A stretch of DNA of 64,000 nt from Chloroflexota bacterium (GCA_025699005.1 JAILWI010000001.1:186001-250000), one strand, 5' to 3'. Positions 55,163 through 63,744 are shown, numbered from the stretch's first letter. The notes: a model not told the origin generated them from the sequence alone. Numbers and translations are program-made.

Positions 55163-56260
55163 TCATGGGTTCCGCAGCATCCACGTGTCGTCGAGCGCCG
55201 AGTCCGCCGTCCTTCCGCCGAACAGAAACGCGCGCGAGCTGGCCCGGTCCACGATGAGCTCGGCTCCCGCACGCGCCGCGGGGGTCTCCCGGCCCTCGAC
55301 GGCGACGGGTGCGGCGACGTCGCCGTCGGGAAGGAGCCAGAGGTCGCCGAGGTACGTGCCGTCCACGGCCTGGCCGCCGAAGACGAGCGTGCCCGCCTCG
55401 ATCCGCCCGCGGGCGTAGAGGTTACGGCCCGGCGGGAGCTGCAGCTCGCTCCGCTCCCACGCCCCATCGACCAACGTCCACAGGTCGTCGAGGGCCGTGG
55501 CGCCCGTCGTCTGTCCGGCATACAGGACGAGCTCGCCATCGTCGGTCCACCAACAGCCGTGGAGGCACCGCTCGACGGGTCGCCGACCGTCCGGCGTGAT
55601 GTCCTCCCACCGTCCGAGCTCGAGGTCGTAGGCCCTCGTGTCGGAGAACCGGGAGCCTTCCTGGGTGAAGCCATGGCTCATCCAGAGCATGCCGTCGGGG
55701 CCGAGCGCGAGGCAGGAGCCATAGCGGGGGGTAGGGACGGATCCGTCCGACGGCAGCTGCCGCCACGTGGCCGCTGCCGGATCGAGCACCCACAGATCGT
55801 TGAAGAACGTCGTCGGGCCGCCCTGGCCGCCGAACACCACCACGCCGACCCCCTCGACCCATGTCGCCTCGTGGCCGAATCGGCCGGCAGGAGACGCCGT
55901 GGCGGCGAGTTGCGCCCACGTGCCGGTGTCTAGGTCGAATGCCCAGGTGTCTGCGTGCACGGTTGCCCCATCCCGGCCACCGAAGAGATAGGCGACATTC
56001 GTCGAGCCGGCGAGCGTCCAGCTGTGGTCCTCGCGGGCGCTCGGGCCGGACGTTTCGACGCGCTCCCAGCTCGTTGGCTCGGCTGCGCTTGCCAGCGCCG
56101 TCGGAGTGGGCTCCGGGCCGGAGGGAGATGCCGAGATCGAGACCGTGGCCGAGGCCGTGGGGGACGGGCTGGTCCCACCGGCAGCCGAGGAACTGCTCGT
56201 CGGCGCGGCGCAGCCTGCCAGGATTGCAGCCACCGAGAGGAGGAGAGCCGGACCGCGCAT
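55163..56260 (-). CDS. kelch-repeat lipoprotein
   Basis: 365 residues. ATG at 56260 gives a signal peptide with lipobox LAGC. A Ser/Thr/Pro-rich linker leads to six kelch-type repeats (YLFGGRDG, VVVFGGQGG, LVFGGQAVDG, AFLFGGRTADS, each with a WxxL or DTW strand), forming a beta-propeller outside the cell. Ligand unknown. Its stop overlaps an ATG (55166). Confidence 0.85.
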   Translation of the reverse strand: MRGPALLLSVAAILAGCAAPTSSSSAAGGTSPSPTASATVSISASPSGPEPTPTALASAAEPTSWERVETSGPSAREDHSWTLAGSTNVAYLFGGRDGATVHADTWAFDLDTGTWAQLAATASPAGRFGHEATWVEGVGVVVFGGQGGPTTFFNDLWVLDPAAATWRQLPSDGSVPTPRYGSCLALGPDGMLWMSHGFTQEGSRFSDTRAYDLELGRWEDITPDGRRPVERCLHGCWWTDDGELVLYAGQTTGATALDDLWTLVDGAWERSELQLPPGRNLYARGRIEAGTLVFGGQAVDGTYLGDLWLLPDGDVAAPVAVEGRETPAARAGAELIVDRASSRAFLFGGRTADSALDDTWMLRNP

Positions 56261-56332
56261 GCGCTGAGGATACGCCGCGTCTGAGCCTGGACGCCGATGC
56301 ATCCAAACGTGGGCCCGGAGCGTCAATGGCGC

Positions 56333-56419
56333 ATGGGCGCTGTAGAACTCTCCTCACTCATCGTCGCCGTGCTGCTCTGGATCGTGCTGCTGAGCACGCT
56401 GGAGGAGTCAGCCGGTTAG
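56333..56419 (+). CDS. 28-residue single-helix peptide
   Basis: ATG at 56333 to TAG 56417-56419. Sequence begins MGAVELSSLIVAVLLWIVLL: a Glu5, then a continuous hydrophobic helix, ending TLEESAG. GGAG at 56317-56320 is 12 bp upstream. The region is otherwise free of coding signal before the tRNA-Gly. Could be chance, but the composition is typical for a small membrane protein. Confidence 0.35.
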   Translation: MGAVELSSLIVAVLLWIVLLSTLEESAG

Positions 56420-56454
56420 CCGCACACCCGACGACGTGGCGCCCGGGGATGCGT

Positions 56455-56531
<77 letters not shown>

Positions 56532-56592
56532 CGGCCAGGGCCGCGATTCTACCCGATGGATTTTGGCCAGCCAACTGGCCGCGGACACGAAA

Positions 56593-56619
56593 CGACGCCG
56601 GGCCGAGGGCCCGGCGTCG
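56593..56619 (-). terminator. terminator hairpin after the small soluble/membrane protein gene
   Basis: Perfect 12-bp stem CGACGCCGGGCC / GGCCCGGCGTCG with a 3-nt loop, followed on the minus strand by TTTCG. It lies 16 bp after the stop at 56635. Confidence 0.8.
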
Positions 56620-56634
56620 CTGCGCCTGGAGGGT

Positions 56635-56913
56635 TCAGCGAAGGAGCGTGACTCCTCCACCGATCGGATGGGCCGGCGCCGGGGCGTCGGTTCCCTGGGC
56701 CGCCGCGATGGCGGCGATGCTGAGGCTGAGGACCGCACCCGCGATCGTGGCGGCCAGCCGGCGCGAGGTCGTGCGTCGCAGTGCCTGGCGGTCGACCCGG
56801 AGGATTCCCTCGGAGCGGTCACGGCTGATCTTGTGCAGGAGCGATGCGTGGTGCTGCCGCTCGTGATGGACCTGGTCGGCGAGCTGGTGGGTCGTGATAT
56901 TGGGAGCGAACAT
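56635..56913 (-). CDS. small protein with one membrane helix, unknown function
   Basis: 92 residues. GAGGAGG 8 bp before the ATG at 56913. N-terminus is His-rich (THQLADQVHHERQHHASLLHK), followed by a basic stretch (RTTSRRLAAT), one hydrophobic helix and an Ala/Pro-rich end. No family recognised. Terminated by a strong hairpin. Confidence 0.7.
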   Translation of the reverse strand: MFAPNITTHQLADQVHHERQHHASLLHKISRDRSEGILRVDRQALRRTTSRRLAATIAGAVLSLSIAAIAAAQGTDAPAPAHPIGGGVTLLR

Positions 56914-57187
56914 CGGGGCTGCCTCCTCGGGACTGGCGTTCGTCGAGCGTCTCGGCGATGTGGTTGAGCGATTGGTAAATGTGTTGACACCATCCTCGTC
57001 CGCCGAGGGCGGATCGGCGATCAAGCGGGCGACCGGTTCCGAGTCGATCTCCCGATGCATCAAGGGTCGCTCAGCACGCCATCCGGGCGTCGGATGGCCG
57101 ACACCGGCGCGGGCTTGACGGTTATCGTGATGGGCACGAGAGTTGAAGCCGACCATCGGGTCGCCCAACAGCCCGAGGGGATGCCCA

Positions 57188-57883
57188 GTGCCCGATCACG
57201 AACTCGCCATCGCAAGCCTGCGCCGCTGTGCGCTGTTCTCGCATGTCGCCGATGACGCCCTTCGCACGCTCGTCGGACTGACGCGCCCGCGGCGCTTCCG
57301 GCGGAACGAGGTGATCTTTCACCAGGACGATGTCGGCGACGCCCTCCACATCCTGGTCGAGGGTGCGGTGAAGATCGTCCTCCCATCCGCCGAGGGCGAC
57401 GAGGCCATCATCGCCAGCCTGAAGCCCGGCGACTTCTTCGGTGAGCTCGCCTTGCTCGACGGGTCCCCGCGATCCACGACGGCCACCGCCCTCGAGGCGA
57501 CCGAGACGCTTGCGCTGCCCCGAGACCAGTTCCTGGCCCTGCTTCCCGATGATCCCCAGCTCGTCACCGCCCTGCTCAAGGCGTTGGCCGGCGAGCTGCG
57601 GCGCCTCACCGGTCACGTCGAGGAGCTGCACTTCCTGGATCTCGCCGGCCGCCTCTCGATGCGGCTCGCGCGCCTCGCGCGCGCCAGTGATCCGGCCGCC
57701 GAGGGACGTGTGGAGCTGGACTGGCCGTATACACAGTCGGACCTCGCCGCCATGATCGGCGGCACGAGGCAGAGCGTGAACAAGCTGCTCAGCGGGCTCG
57801 TCGACGAGGGGCTCATCGAGATCGATCGCGAGACGCTCGTGATCGGTGATCTGGCGGCACTGGAGGCTCGGAGCGCACGATGA
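57188..57883 (+). CDS. Crp/Fnr-family transcription factor
   Basis: 231 residues. Cyclic-nucleotide-type fold at about 1-120 (FHQDDVGDALHILVEGAVKIV, KPGDFFGELALLDGSPR) and a winged helix (YTQSDLAAMIGGTRQSVNKLLSGLVDEGLI). FGELALLDGSPRS keeps the E of the nucleotide pocket, so a cNMP ligand is possible; no [4Fe-4S] cysteines are seen. GTG start at 57188. First gene of the 57-62 kb cluster. Confidence 0.9.
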   Translation: MPDHELAIASLRRCALFSHVADDALRTLVGLTRPRRFRRNEVIFHQDDVGDALHILVEGAVKIVLPSAEGDEAIIASLKPGDFFGELALLDGSPRSTTATALEATETLALPRDQFLALLPDDPQLVTALLKALAGELRRLTGHVEELHFLDLAGRLSMRLARLARASDPAAEGRVELDWPYTQSDLAAMIGGTRQSVNKLLSGLVDEGLIEIDRETLVIGDLAALEARSAR

Positions 57884-57915
57884 GGTGTCGCCAGTTCGAC
57901 ACTCCAGGTGTCGCC
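57883..57915 (+). repeat. direct repeat AGGTGTCGCC upstream of the repeat-peptide gene
   Basis: Two copies of AGGTGTCGCC at 57883-57892 and 57906-57915 (23-bp period), with the partly complementary TCGACACT (57896-57903) between them. The first copy overlaps the stop of the Crp-like gene. Possible operator of the gene that follows; no clear -35/-10 nearby. Confidence 0.35.
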
Positions 57916-58099
57916 CCGGCGCTTCGTGGGCTTGTGACCCGCGCATAGGATGGCTACATCGCGGTACGAGCCGCCGCCGCAGACGAGAGGACGGGTGTAT
58001 GGACAACCACCGGCGAGATCCGCCGATGAGAGCTTCCTCCCGGCCGACCCGGTCGGCGGCGAGCCATTCGAGCACAACGAAGATGAGGGATGCAACACG

Positions 58100-58486
58100 A
58101 TGACTGACCAGCGCGACGAGACCCGCAGCGACTTCAGGAGCAACGAAGAGGCCGATGTCGAGGGCCACGGGGTCCGCAGAGGCCTCTCGGACGAGCCCGG
58201 CGGCAGCGACTTCCGGAGCAACCTGGACGACGATGTCGAGGGTCACGGCGTCCGCAAGGGCCTGACCGACGACGACGATGTCGAGGGTCACGGGTTCCGC
58301 AAGGGCATCAGTGACGACGACGATGTCGAGGGTCACGGCGTCCGCAAGGGCCTGACCGACGACGATGTCGAGGGTCACGGGTTCCGCAGGGGCATCAGTG
58401 ACGACGACGATGTCGAGGGTCACGGCGTCCGCAAGGGCCTGACCGACGACGACGACACCGAAGGCCACGTGATGAACCTCCGGTAG
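58100..58486 (+). CDS. DVEGH-repeat peptide, possible multi-unit secreted precursor
   Basis: 128 residues, hydrophilic and acidic. After a short head (MTDQRDETRSDFRSN) it consists of seven copies of DVEGHG(V/F)R(K/R)G(L/I)-D, in the later part every 14-15 residues (the last copy DTEGHVMNLR is degenerate). The first two units are longer and share SDFRSN. The ATG at 58100 follows GAGGGA. It resembles multi-core precursor peptides, but no known modifying enzyme is nearby; metal binding by the EGH motif is another idea. Next to a GAF protein, a cytosolic subtilase and an MFS exporter. No function known to me. Confidence 0.8.
   Translation: MTDQRDETRSDFRSNEEADVEGHGVRRGLSDEPGGSDFRSNLDDDVEGHGVRKGLTDDDDVEGHGFRKGISDDDDVEGHGVRKGLTDDDVEGHGFRRGISDDDDVEGHGVRKGLTDDDDTEGHVMNLR
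58154..58471 (+). repeat. in-frame 42-45-bp tandem repeats coding for DVEGHG units
   Basis: Coding repeats of the core gatgtcgagggtcacgg occur at about 58154, 58232, 58277, 58322, 58364 and 58409, with a diverged last copy at 58454. Units alternate between GVRKGLTD and GFRKGISD, so the true unit is probably about 87-90 bp duplicated as a pair. Near-identity at DNA level points to recent expansion. Confidence 0.9.
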
Positions 58487-58499
58487 CGGGACGCTACCT

Positions 58500-59276
58500 G
58501 TGGACAAGGAAACAGAAGCCGCGCTCGCCGCACTCGTTGCGGCGGCGCGGCGTTCTGGCGTCGGGCGCCGCCTCCAGGGCGACATCGAGACACGGCTGCT
58601 CCAGAGCATCGTCGACGCTACCGTCCGTCTCTTCGATGCGGAGGCGGCGTCGATCGCTCTGTTCGAGCAGGATCCCGATCGTCTCGAGTTTCGCGTCGCC
58701 GCCGGGGAGCAGGGCGCTGGCGCCATCGGCCTGACGGTTCCCCCCACGCAGGGAATCGTGGGCTTCGTGTACTCCACCGGCCAGGCGCTCTCCCTCTCGG
58801 ATGTGGCGAACGACCCGCGCTTCAACCGCGGAGCGGCGGAGCAGACTGGATACGTGCCGCGGTCGATCGCCGCGGCTCCACTGCTCTCCGAGGAGGGCAC
58901 CGAGGGCGTGCTCCAGGTCCTGGACAAGCGTGGGTCCCCCACGTTCTCCCTGCAGGACATGGAGCTGCTCGGCGTCTTCGCCGGCCAGGCGACGGTCGCG
59001 ATCGCGGCCGCACGCGTGCAGCGAGGCACCGAGCGGCTGCTTCGCACGGCCCTCACCCAGATCGGTCCCGACCTCGCGGATGACGACGTCGAGCGCATCG
59101 TCGCCACGGCAACTGCCGATCTCGACGTCGACGACGAGGCGCCGTTCTGGCGCCTGGTGGACCAGGTCGCACGGCTGCGCGCGCTCTCCGATCGCGAGAT
59201 CGCACTGGTCACGGATGTTCTCGACGTGGTGGCCCAGCACGCGTCGCGCGCCCGTCGGTCGCGGCCCGGGCGGTGA
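58500..59276 (+). CDS. GAF-domain protein
   Basis: 258 residues. A GAF domain at about 25-165 (ATVRLFDAEAASIALFEQDPD, PPTQGIVGFVYSTGQALSLSDV, VLQVLDKRGSPTFS) and a helical C-terminal part. No kinase, cyclase or HTH is attached, so it could be a soluble sensor. GTG start 13 bp after the repeat-peptide stop; overlaps the subtilase gene by 4 bp. Ligand unknown. Confidence 0.85.
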   Translation: MDKETEAALAALVAAARRSGVGRRLQGDIETRLLQSIVDATVRLFDAEAASIALFEQDPDRLEFRVAAGEQGAGAIGLTVPPTQGIVGFVYSTGQALSLSDVANDPRFNRGAAEQTGYVPRSIAAAPLLSEEGTEGVLQVLDKRGSPTFSLQDMELLGVFAGQATVAIAAARVQRGTERLLRTALTQIGPDLADDDVERIVATATADLDVDDEAPFWRLVDQVARLRALSDREIALVTDVLDVVAQHASRARRSRPGR

Positions 59277-60115
59277 CCGAGCAGCTCCCGGCGTGGTCCG
59301 AGCCATTCGCCGATCCGAAACGAGCCCTCCGACGAACGCTCCGGCTGCGCGGCCTGACGCGAGAGTGGGCATGGGGCGGCGCGACCGGCAAGGGCGTTCG
59401 GGTCGGCATCATCGACTCCGGCCTGGAGAACGCTCACCCCGCGCTCCGCGGTCGCGTGGTCCGCAACGTGACGGTGGACATCTCCGGCGATGAGCCAGAG
59501 GTCGTCGACGACGGTGCGGAGGACATGTTCGGTCACGGAACCGCCTGCGGCGGGATCATCGTCGGCCTGGCGCCGGACGTCGAGCTCGTCTCGATCCGGG
59601 TACTCGGCGCCGATCTGCGCGGGAAGGGAGCAGCGTTCGCCGCCGGCCTGGAGTGGGCGATCGAAGAGGGGCTCGAGGTGTGCAACCTGAGCCTCTCGTC
59701 GAAGAGCGAGTCGCTCTACCCGATCTTCCATGACCTCGCCGACCGCGCGTACTTCCGGAACACCGCGCTCGTCAGCGCCGCGAACAACGTTCCGGCCCCG
59801 AGCTACCCGTCGCTCTTCTCGTCGGTCTTCTCGGTTGCGGCGCACGCGGAGCCGGATCCGCAGCGGCTCTACTACAACCCGCAGCCGCCGGTCGAGTTCG
59901 GAGCCTGGGGCGTGGACGTGCCGATCGCGTGGAAGGACGGGGGCAGCACCGTCGCGACCGGGAACAGCTTCGCGGCGCCGCACGTTGCCGGGATCGTGGC
60001 CCTCATCCTGTCCAAGCACCCGGGTCTCAGCCCGTTCGAGGTGAAGGCGATCCTGGCATCGGTGGCGGACAACCCCGGGCGCCGGGCGTCCCGACGGCAC
60101 CGAGGTCGCTCGTGA
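59273..60115 (+). CDS. cytosolic subtilisin-like serine peptidase (S8)
   Basis: 280 residues with the full catalytic set: Asp48 (GIIDSG), His88 (FGHGTACGG), oxyanion Asn171 (SAANN) and Ser232 (GNSFAAPH). No signal peptide or pro-domain, unlike secreted subtilisins. GTG start overlaps the GAF gene (GTGA); its stop overlaps the MFS gene. The coupling suggests it cuts a product of this cluster, probably the DVEGH-repeat peptide. Confidence 0.9.
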   Translation: MTEQLPAWSEPFADPKRALRRTLRLRGLTREWAWGGATGKGVRVGIIDSGLENAHPALRGRVVRNVTVDISGDEPEVVDDGAEDMFGHGTACGGIIVGLAPDVELVSIRVLGADLRGKGAAFAAGLEWAIEEGLEVCNLSLSSKSESLYPIFHDLADRAYFRNTALVSAANNVPAPSYPSLFSSVFSVAAHAEPDPQRLYYNPQPPVEFGAWGVDVPIAWKDGGSTVATGNSFAAPHVAGIVALILSKHPGLSPFEVKAILASVADNPGRRASRRHRGRS

Positions 60116-61740
60116 ACCTCATCGGCACCTACGTCCAGCTGTTCCGTCGCAACCCGGCGCTGGCGCGCCTCCTGGCCGGGGAGTTCATCTCGGGGATCGG
60201 CGATTGGCTCTACCTGGTCGCGATCCTCGTCGTCGTCTACGCGGAGAGCAACTCGCCGGTGCTGCTGGGGATCGTCGGCGCCGCGCGAATCCTGCCGTAC
60301 GTCCTGCTGTCGGTTCCCGCGGGCATGGTGGCGGACCGGTTCGATCGGCGCATGGTGCTGCTCGTCACCGACGTGGCGCGCGGCGTCCTGATGCTGGTCC
60401 TCGCCGGCAGCGTGATCGTGGGCGCCCCGACGCTCGTCATCATCGGGCTGGCCATCCTCGCCGCCTGCTTCTCGACGTTCTTCGGTCCCGCCATCGCCGC
60501 CCTCCTCCCGATGCTGGTCGAGGAGAACGATCTCGGCCCCGCGAACAGCGCGTGGGCCACGCTCGACAACGTCGCCTTCATCGTCGGCCCCGCCCTCGCG
60601 GGCATTCTCCTGGCGGGCGGCGGGCTGGAGTTCGCCTTCCTGCTCAATGCGGTCTCGTTCGCGATCGTCGCTGTCGTCCTCTGGAGGCTGCCCGTCCCGA
60701 AGCGGGGCAGGGTGCTGGACGCGGACGACGAGGCGGAGCCGGAGGAGGCGAAGGCTGGATGGCGGCAGCTCAGCCGTCCTCTGGCCGGGCCGTTCATCCT
60801 CGACTCCGCGACGAGCTTCGTCGGCGGAGGCATCGGGGTCATGACGGTGGTCATCGCCGTCGACATCCTCAACGCGGGAGAGGCCGGGACCGGCTACCTC
60901 AACGCGGCGACGGGCGTCGGCGGGGTGGCGGCGGGGATCGCCGGCGGAGCCCTCCTCGCTCGACGCCTCGGAGTCCCGCTGGCGATCGGCGGTGTGGCGG
61001 GCGGCGTCGGCCTCGCGTGGCTCGCGCTGGCAGGAGACCTCCTCACGGCCATGATCGCCATCGGCATCGCGGTCGCCGGCCTGCTCCTCCTCGACGTGGT
61101 GAACACGACCCTGATCCAGCGCATCGTCCCCGACGAGCTGCGCGGCCGCGCGATGGGTGTGCTTCAGACGACGTCGGCCGTCCTCTACGCGCTCGGGTCG
61201 CTGGTCATGCCGCTGCTGACGAGCATCGTCGGCATCGCGCCCGTCCTCATCGGCGCCGTGGTCATCACGGCGGTCGGAGTCATCCTGGCCTTCATCCTGT
61301 CACCGGCCGACCGGGACAGGGTCAGCCTCGATCCCGCACGTGCGCGCCTGCTCGAACATTCGATCTTCGCGGGCCTGCCGCCGAGCCGTCTCGAGTCGGC
61401 GGCGCGCCAGCTCGTCGAGCTGCCGATGACCGCCGGCCAGGTCATCATCCGCCAGGGCGACGCGGCCGATCGCTTCTACCTCATCGGGGAGGGTTCGGTG
61501 AGCGTCAGCCAGGCGCCCGACGGGACGGGCGACGACGTCCACCTCCGGGATCTCGGTCCCGGCGACGTGTTCGGGGAGATCGGGCTGCTGCGCCGATCAC
61601 CGCGGACCGCGACGGTGACCGCCGCGACGGACGGCCAGCTCCTCGCGCTCGAGGCAGGCGTCTTCCGGGAGCTGGTGGGGGCCGGCCCCGGCCTGAGCAC
61701 CCGGCTGCTCGACCTGTACCGGGGAGCGCTCGCGCGCTGA
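60112..61740 (+). CDS. MFS transporter fused to a C-terminal cyclic-nucleotide-binding domain
   Basis: 542 residues: twelve helices of an MFS exporter (DRFDRR loop between helices 2 and 3), then a cNMP-type beta-barrel from about 415 (QVIIRQGDAADRFYLIGEGSVSVSQA, PGDVFGEIGLLRRSPRTATV). GEI-L-x5-RTA keeps the Glu and Arg of a nucleotide pocket. GTG at 60112 overlaps the peptidase stop. Transport gated by a small nucleotide is a reasonable inference; substrate may be the processed repeat peptide. Confidence 0.9.
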   Translation: MNLIGTYVQLFRRNPALARLLAGEFISGIGDWLYLVAILVVVYAESNSPVLLGIVGAARILPYVLLSVPAGMVADRFDRRMVLLVTDVARGVLMLVLAGSVIVGAPTLVIIGLAILAACFSTFFGPAIAALLPMLVEENDLGPANSAWATLDNVAFIVGPALAGILLAGGGLEFAFLLNAVSFAIVAVVLWRLPVPKRGRVLDADDEAEPEEAKAGWRQLSRPLAGPFILDSATSFVGGGIGVMTVVIAVDILNAGEAGTGYLNAATGVGGVAAGIAGGALLARRLGVPLAIGGVAGGVGLAWLALAGDLLTAMIAIGIAVAGLLLLDVVNTTLIQRIVPDELRGRAMGVLQTTSAVLYALGSLVMPLLTSIVGIAPVLIGAVVITAVGVILAFILSPADRDRVSLDPARARLLEHSIFAGLPPSRLESAARQLVELPMTAGQVIIRQGDAADRFYLIGEGSVSVSQAPDGTGDDVHLRDLGPGDVFGEIGLLRRSPRTATVTAATDGQLLALEAGVFRELVGAGPGLSTRLLDLYRGALAR

Positions 61741-61747
61741 GCCGGTC

Positions 61748-62689
61748 TCAGCCGGCGAGGTCGCCGGTCAGCATGCGACGGTAGGAGTCGTACCGCTCGG
61801 CGGAAACCGCGGCGTCCTCGACCGCGGCTCGCAGGCCGCAGCGGGGCTCGTGGAGGTGGGTGCAATCGTTGAACGCGCAGGCACCCAGGTGTGGCCGGAA
61901 CTCGGGGAAGCACCAGGCGAGCTCGGTTGGCGGGATCTGCCACAGGCCCAGCTCCCGGATGCCGGGCGTGTCGGCGACGTAGCCCCCCGTGGCGCCCTCG
62001 ATGGGCAGGAGCTCGGCGTGCGTGGTCGTGTGCCGGCCCTTGTGCAGTGCCGATGAGACCTCGGCCGTGGCAAGCTGAAGCCCGGGCTGGAGCGCGTTGA
62101 GGAGCGTCGACTTCCCGACGCCCGATGGGCCGGTGACGATCGAGAGCCGGCCGGCGAGCCGCGCCCGCAGCTCCTCGATGCCCGTGCCGGTCACCGCGCT
62201 CACGAAGATCACGTCATAGCCGATCTCGCGGTAGATCGCGAAGATGGCCGCCGCCGCGTCCGGCGTCACGAGATCGACCTTGTTGGCGACGAGCAGCGGC
62301 GGAACTTCGCTGTACTCGGCGACGACGAGAAACCGATCGATGAGCCGCGGGTTCGGCGGCGGGTGATCGCACGAGAAGACGATGGCCACGAGGTCCGGGT
62401 TGGCCACCATGACGTCCTCGCGCCACGACCCACGCGGTCCGGGCTGGCGCCGGCTGAAGCGGCGCGTTCGTGGCTCGACGGCGGCGATCGCGCCCGTTCC
62501 GTCCGGCAGCAGCTCGACCGAGACGCGGTCGCCGATGACCGCGAGGTCGGACGCCTGGCGCTCCTTCTTCATCCGGCCCCGGAGCCGCGACTCCACGAGC
62601 TCGCCGTCATCGGTCCTGATGGTGTAGAAGCCGGACCGGGCGCGCAGCACGAGGCCCGGGAGCAGCGTGGGACCGTCCGGGCGTGGCAT
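61748..62689 (-). CDS. rsgA: ribosome small subunit GTPase RsgA
   Basis: Circularly permuted GTPase that helps 30S maturation, 313 residues: N-terminal OB fold, then NKVD (G4), GPSGVGKSTLL (G1) and DTPGIRELG (G3), in that permuted order, and a zinc knuckle CAFNDCTHLHEPRC. ATG at 62689 gives MPRPDGPTLLPG; upstream ATG 62803 would add an Arg-rich stretch. Confidence 0.95.
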   Translation of the reverse strand: MPRPDGPTLLPGLVLRARSGFYTIRTDDGELVESRLRGRMKKERQASDLAVIGDRVSVELLPDGTGAIAAVEPRTRRFSRRQPGPRGSWREDVMVANPDLVAIVFSCDHPPPNPRLIDRFLVVAEYSEVPPLLVANKVDLVTPDAAAAIFAIYREIGYDVIFVSAVTGTGIEELRARLAGRLSIVTGPSGVGKSTLLNALQPGLQLATAEVSSALHKGRHTTTHAELLPIEGATGGYVADTPGIRELGLWQIPPTELAWCFPEFRPHLGACAFNDCTHLHEPRCGLRAAVEDAAVSAERYDSYRRMLTGDLAG

Positions 62690-62724
62690 CGGCCCGAGTC
62701 TAGCCGCGCCGGTAGCATGGAGCG

Positions 62725-63744
62725 GTGGATGATCTCCCCGACCGCTACGAGCGTCTCGTGGCGACCTGGAACGCCGGCCGCCGGGATGGAACGACGCTCG
62801 CATGGATCACCGACGAGGCCGCGTCCCTGGCCGCCGACGCACCCGACGGCTGGTACCGGGTCATGGCCACCGGTCTCGCCGCCGCGGCGCGGGTCGCGGG
62901 AGGCGGCGACCTCGATGTCCTGCGGATCATCGACGCGACGCCACCGCCGGCGGATCCGGGCGTGGTGGAACGTCTGGAGGAGCTGCTGCCCGGCGGGGGC
63001 ACGCTTGCCGATCGCCTGGCGGCGCACGACGTGTCGTCGATCGTGCCGCCGGAGTCGTTGGCCGCGGTCGCGGAGCGCATCGTGGCGCTGCTCCACGCCC
63101 GGGCCGCCGAGGACCTGGATCTGGCGGTCGGGGTCGGCCCGCCGACCATCGAGATCGCGACCGCTTCGCAGCCGTCCGGGCTGGTCGGCGACCGCGTCGT
63201 CCTCGCGGTGCATCGGCCGTGGGCCATCGGCAAGCTGCTTCGTGTCCTCCGCGAGGCTGCCATTCCGGGGGGCTACCTCGCCAGCCGGCTGCGACCGCCC
63301 GGCTCGTCATGGTGGCCCGGCCCACAGAGCACGGTCGACCACGGGATGTGGACGGTCGGACCGGAGGTGCTGTTGGGTGACCATGAGCTCGCCCATGAGA
63401 TCGGTCGGATCGGCCGGACCGTGGGATTGCGCTGGTCCGGCGAGCGCATCGTCGCCGTGGGTCGCGCCCGCGACGACCTGGCTGCGGCGTATGCCGCCGT
63501 GGCGCTCGCGGGGCCGCAGGATGTCGCCGCGCTCCGAGGGCTGGGGGCCTCGGACGACGACGCGGCGCGGCTCCTGGCGCGGTGGACGGATCCGCTGGCA
63601 CGCGTCGAGGCTGCCGCGCGGGCGGCGGGGCCCCCGCTGGTGCGTGGCTGGCTGGTCCGAGTCGGGCAGACGGTCGGGCTGGCGCGGCTGCTGACCGAGC
63701 GGCTCACGCCCTCCGACCTGCGGGCCGAGAGCAGCGGTGGCTGA
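62725..63744 (+). CDS. hypothetical protein, 339 residues
   Basis: GTG start 35 bp from the rsgA start (divergent). Alpha-helix-rich, Ala/Gly/Arg-rich, no membrane segment, no motif recognised; AHEIGRIGRTVGLRWSG and GIGKLL-like patches do not lead to a family. It overlaps the oxidoreductase gene downstream by 8 bp, so it may be translated together with it. Confidence 0.65.
   Translation: MDDLPDRYERLVATWNAGRRDGTTLAWITDEAASLAADAPDGWYRVMATGLAAAARVAGGGDLDVLRIIDATPPPADPGVVERLEELLPGGGTLADRLAAHDVSSIVPPESLAAVAERIVALLHARAAEDLDLAVGVGPPTIEIATASQPSGLVGDRVVLAVHRPWAIGKLLRVLREAAIPGGYLASRLRPPGSSWWPGPQSTVDHGMWTVGPEVLLGDHELAHEIGRIGRTVGLRWSGERIVAVGRARDDLAAAYAAVALAGPQDVAALRGLGASDDDAARLLARWTDPLARVEAAARAAGPPLVRGWLVRVGQTVGLARLLTERLTPSDLRAESSGG

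Noticed and set aside
56990..57000. TTGACA before the Crp-like gene as its promoter
   Set aside because: No fitting -10 at 16-18 bp; the surrounding partial symmetry (TGGT-N12-ACCA) is too weak to call an operator.
58154..58486. CRISPR-like array
   Set aside because: Repeat units are in-frame coding, contiguous and have no unique spacers.
57122..60100. Minus-strand open frame of 992 codons across the 57-60 kb cluster
   Set aside because: It is the mirror of the DVEGH repeats and of the GAF and subtilase genes; the plus-strand frames have clear family motifs and catalytic residues.
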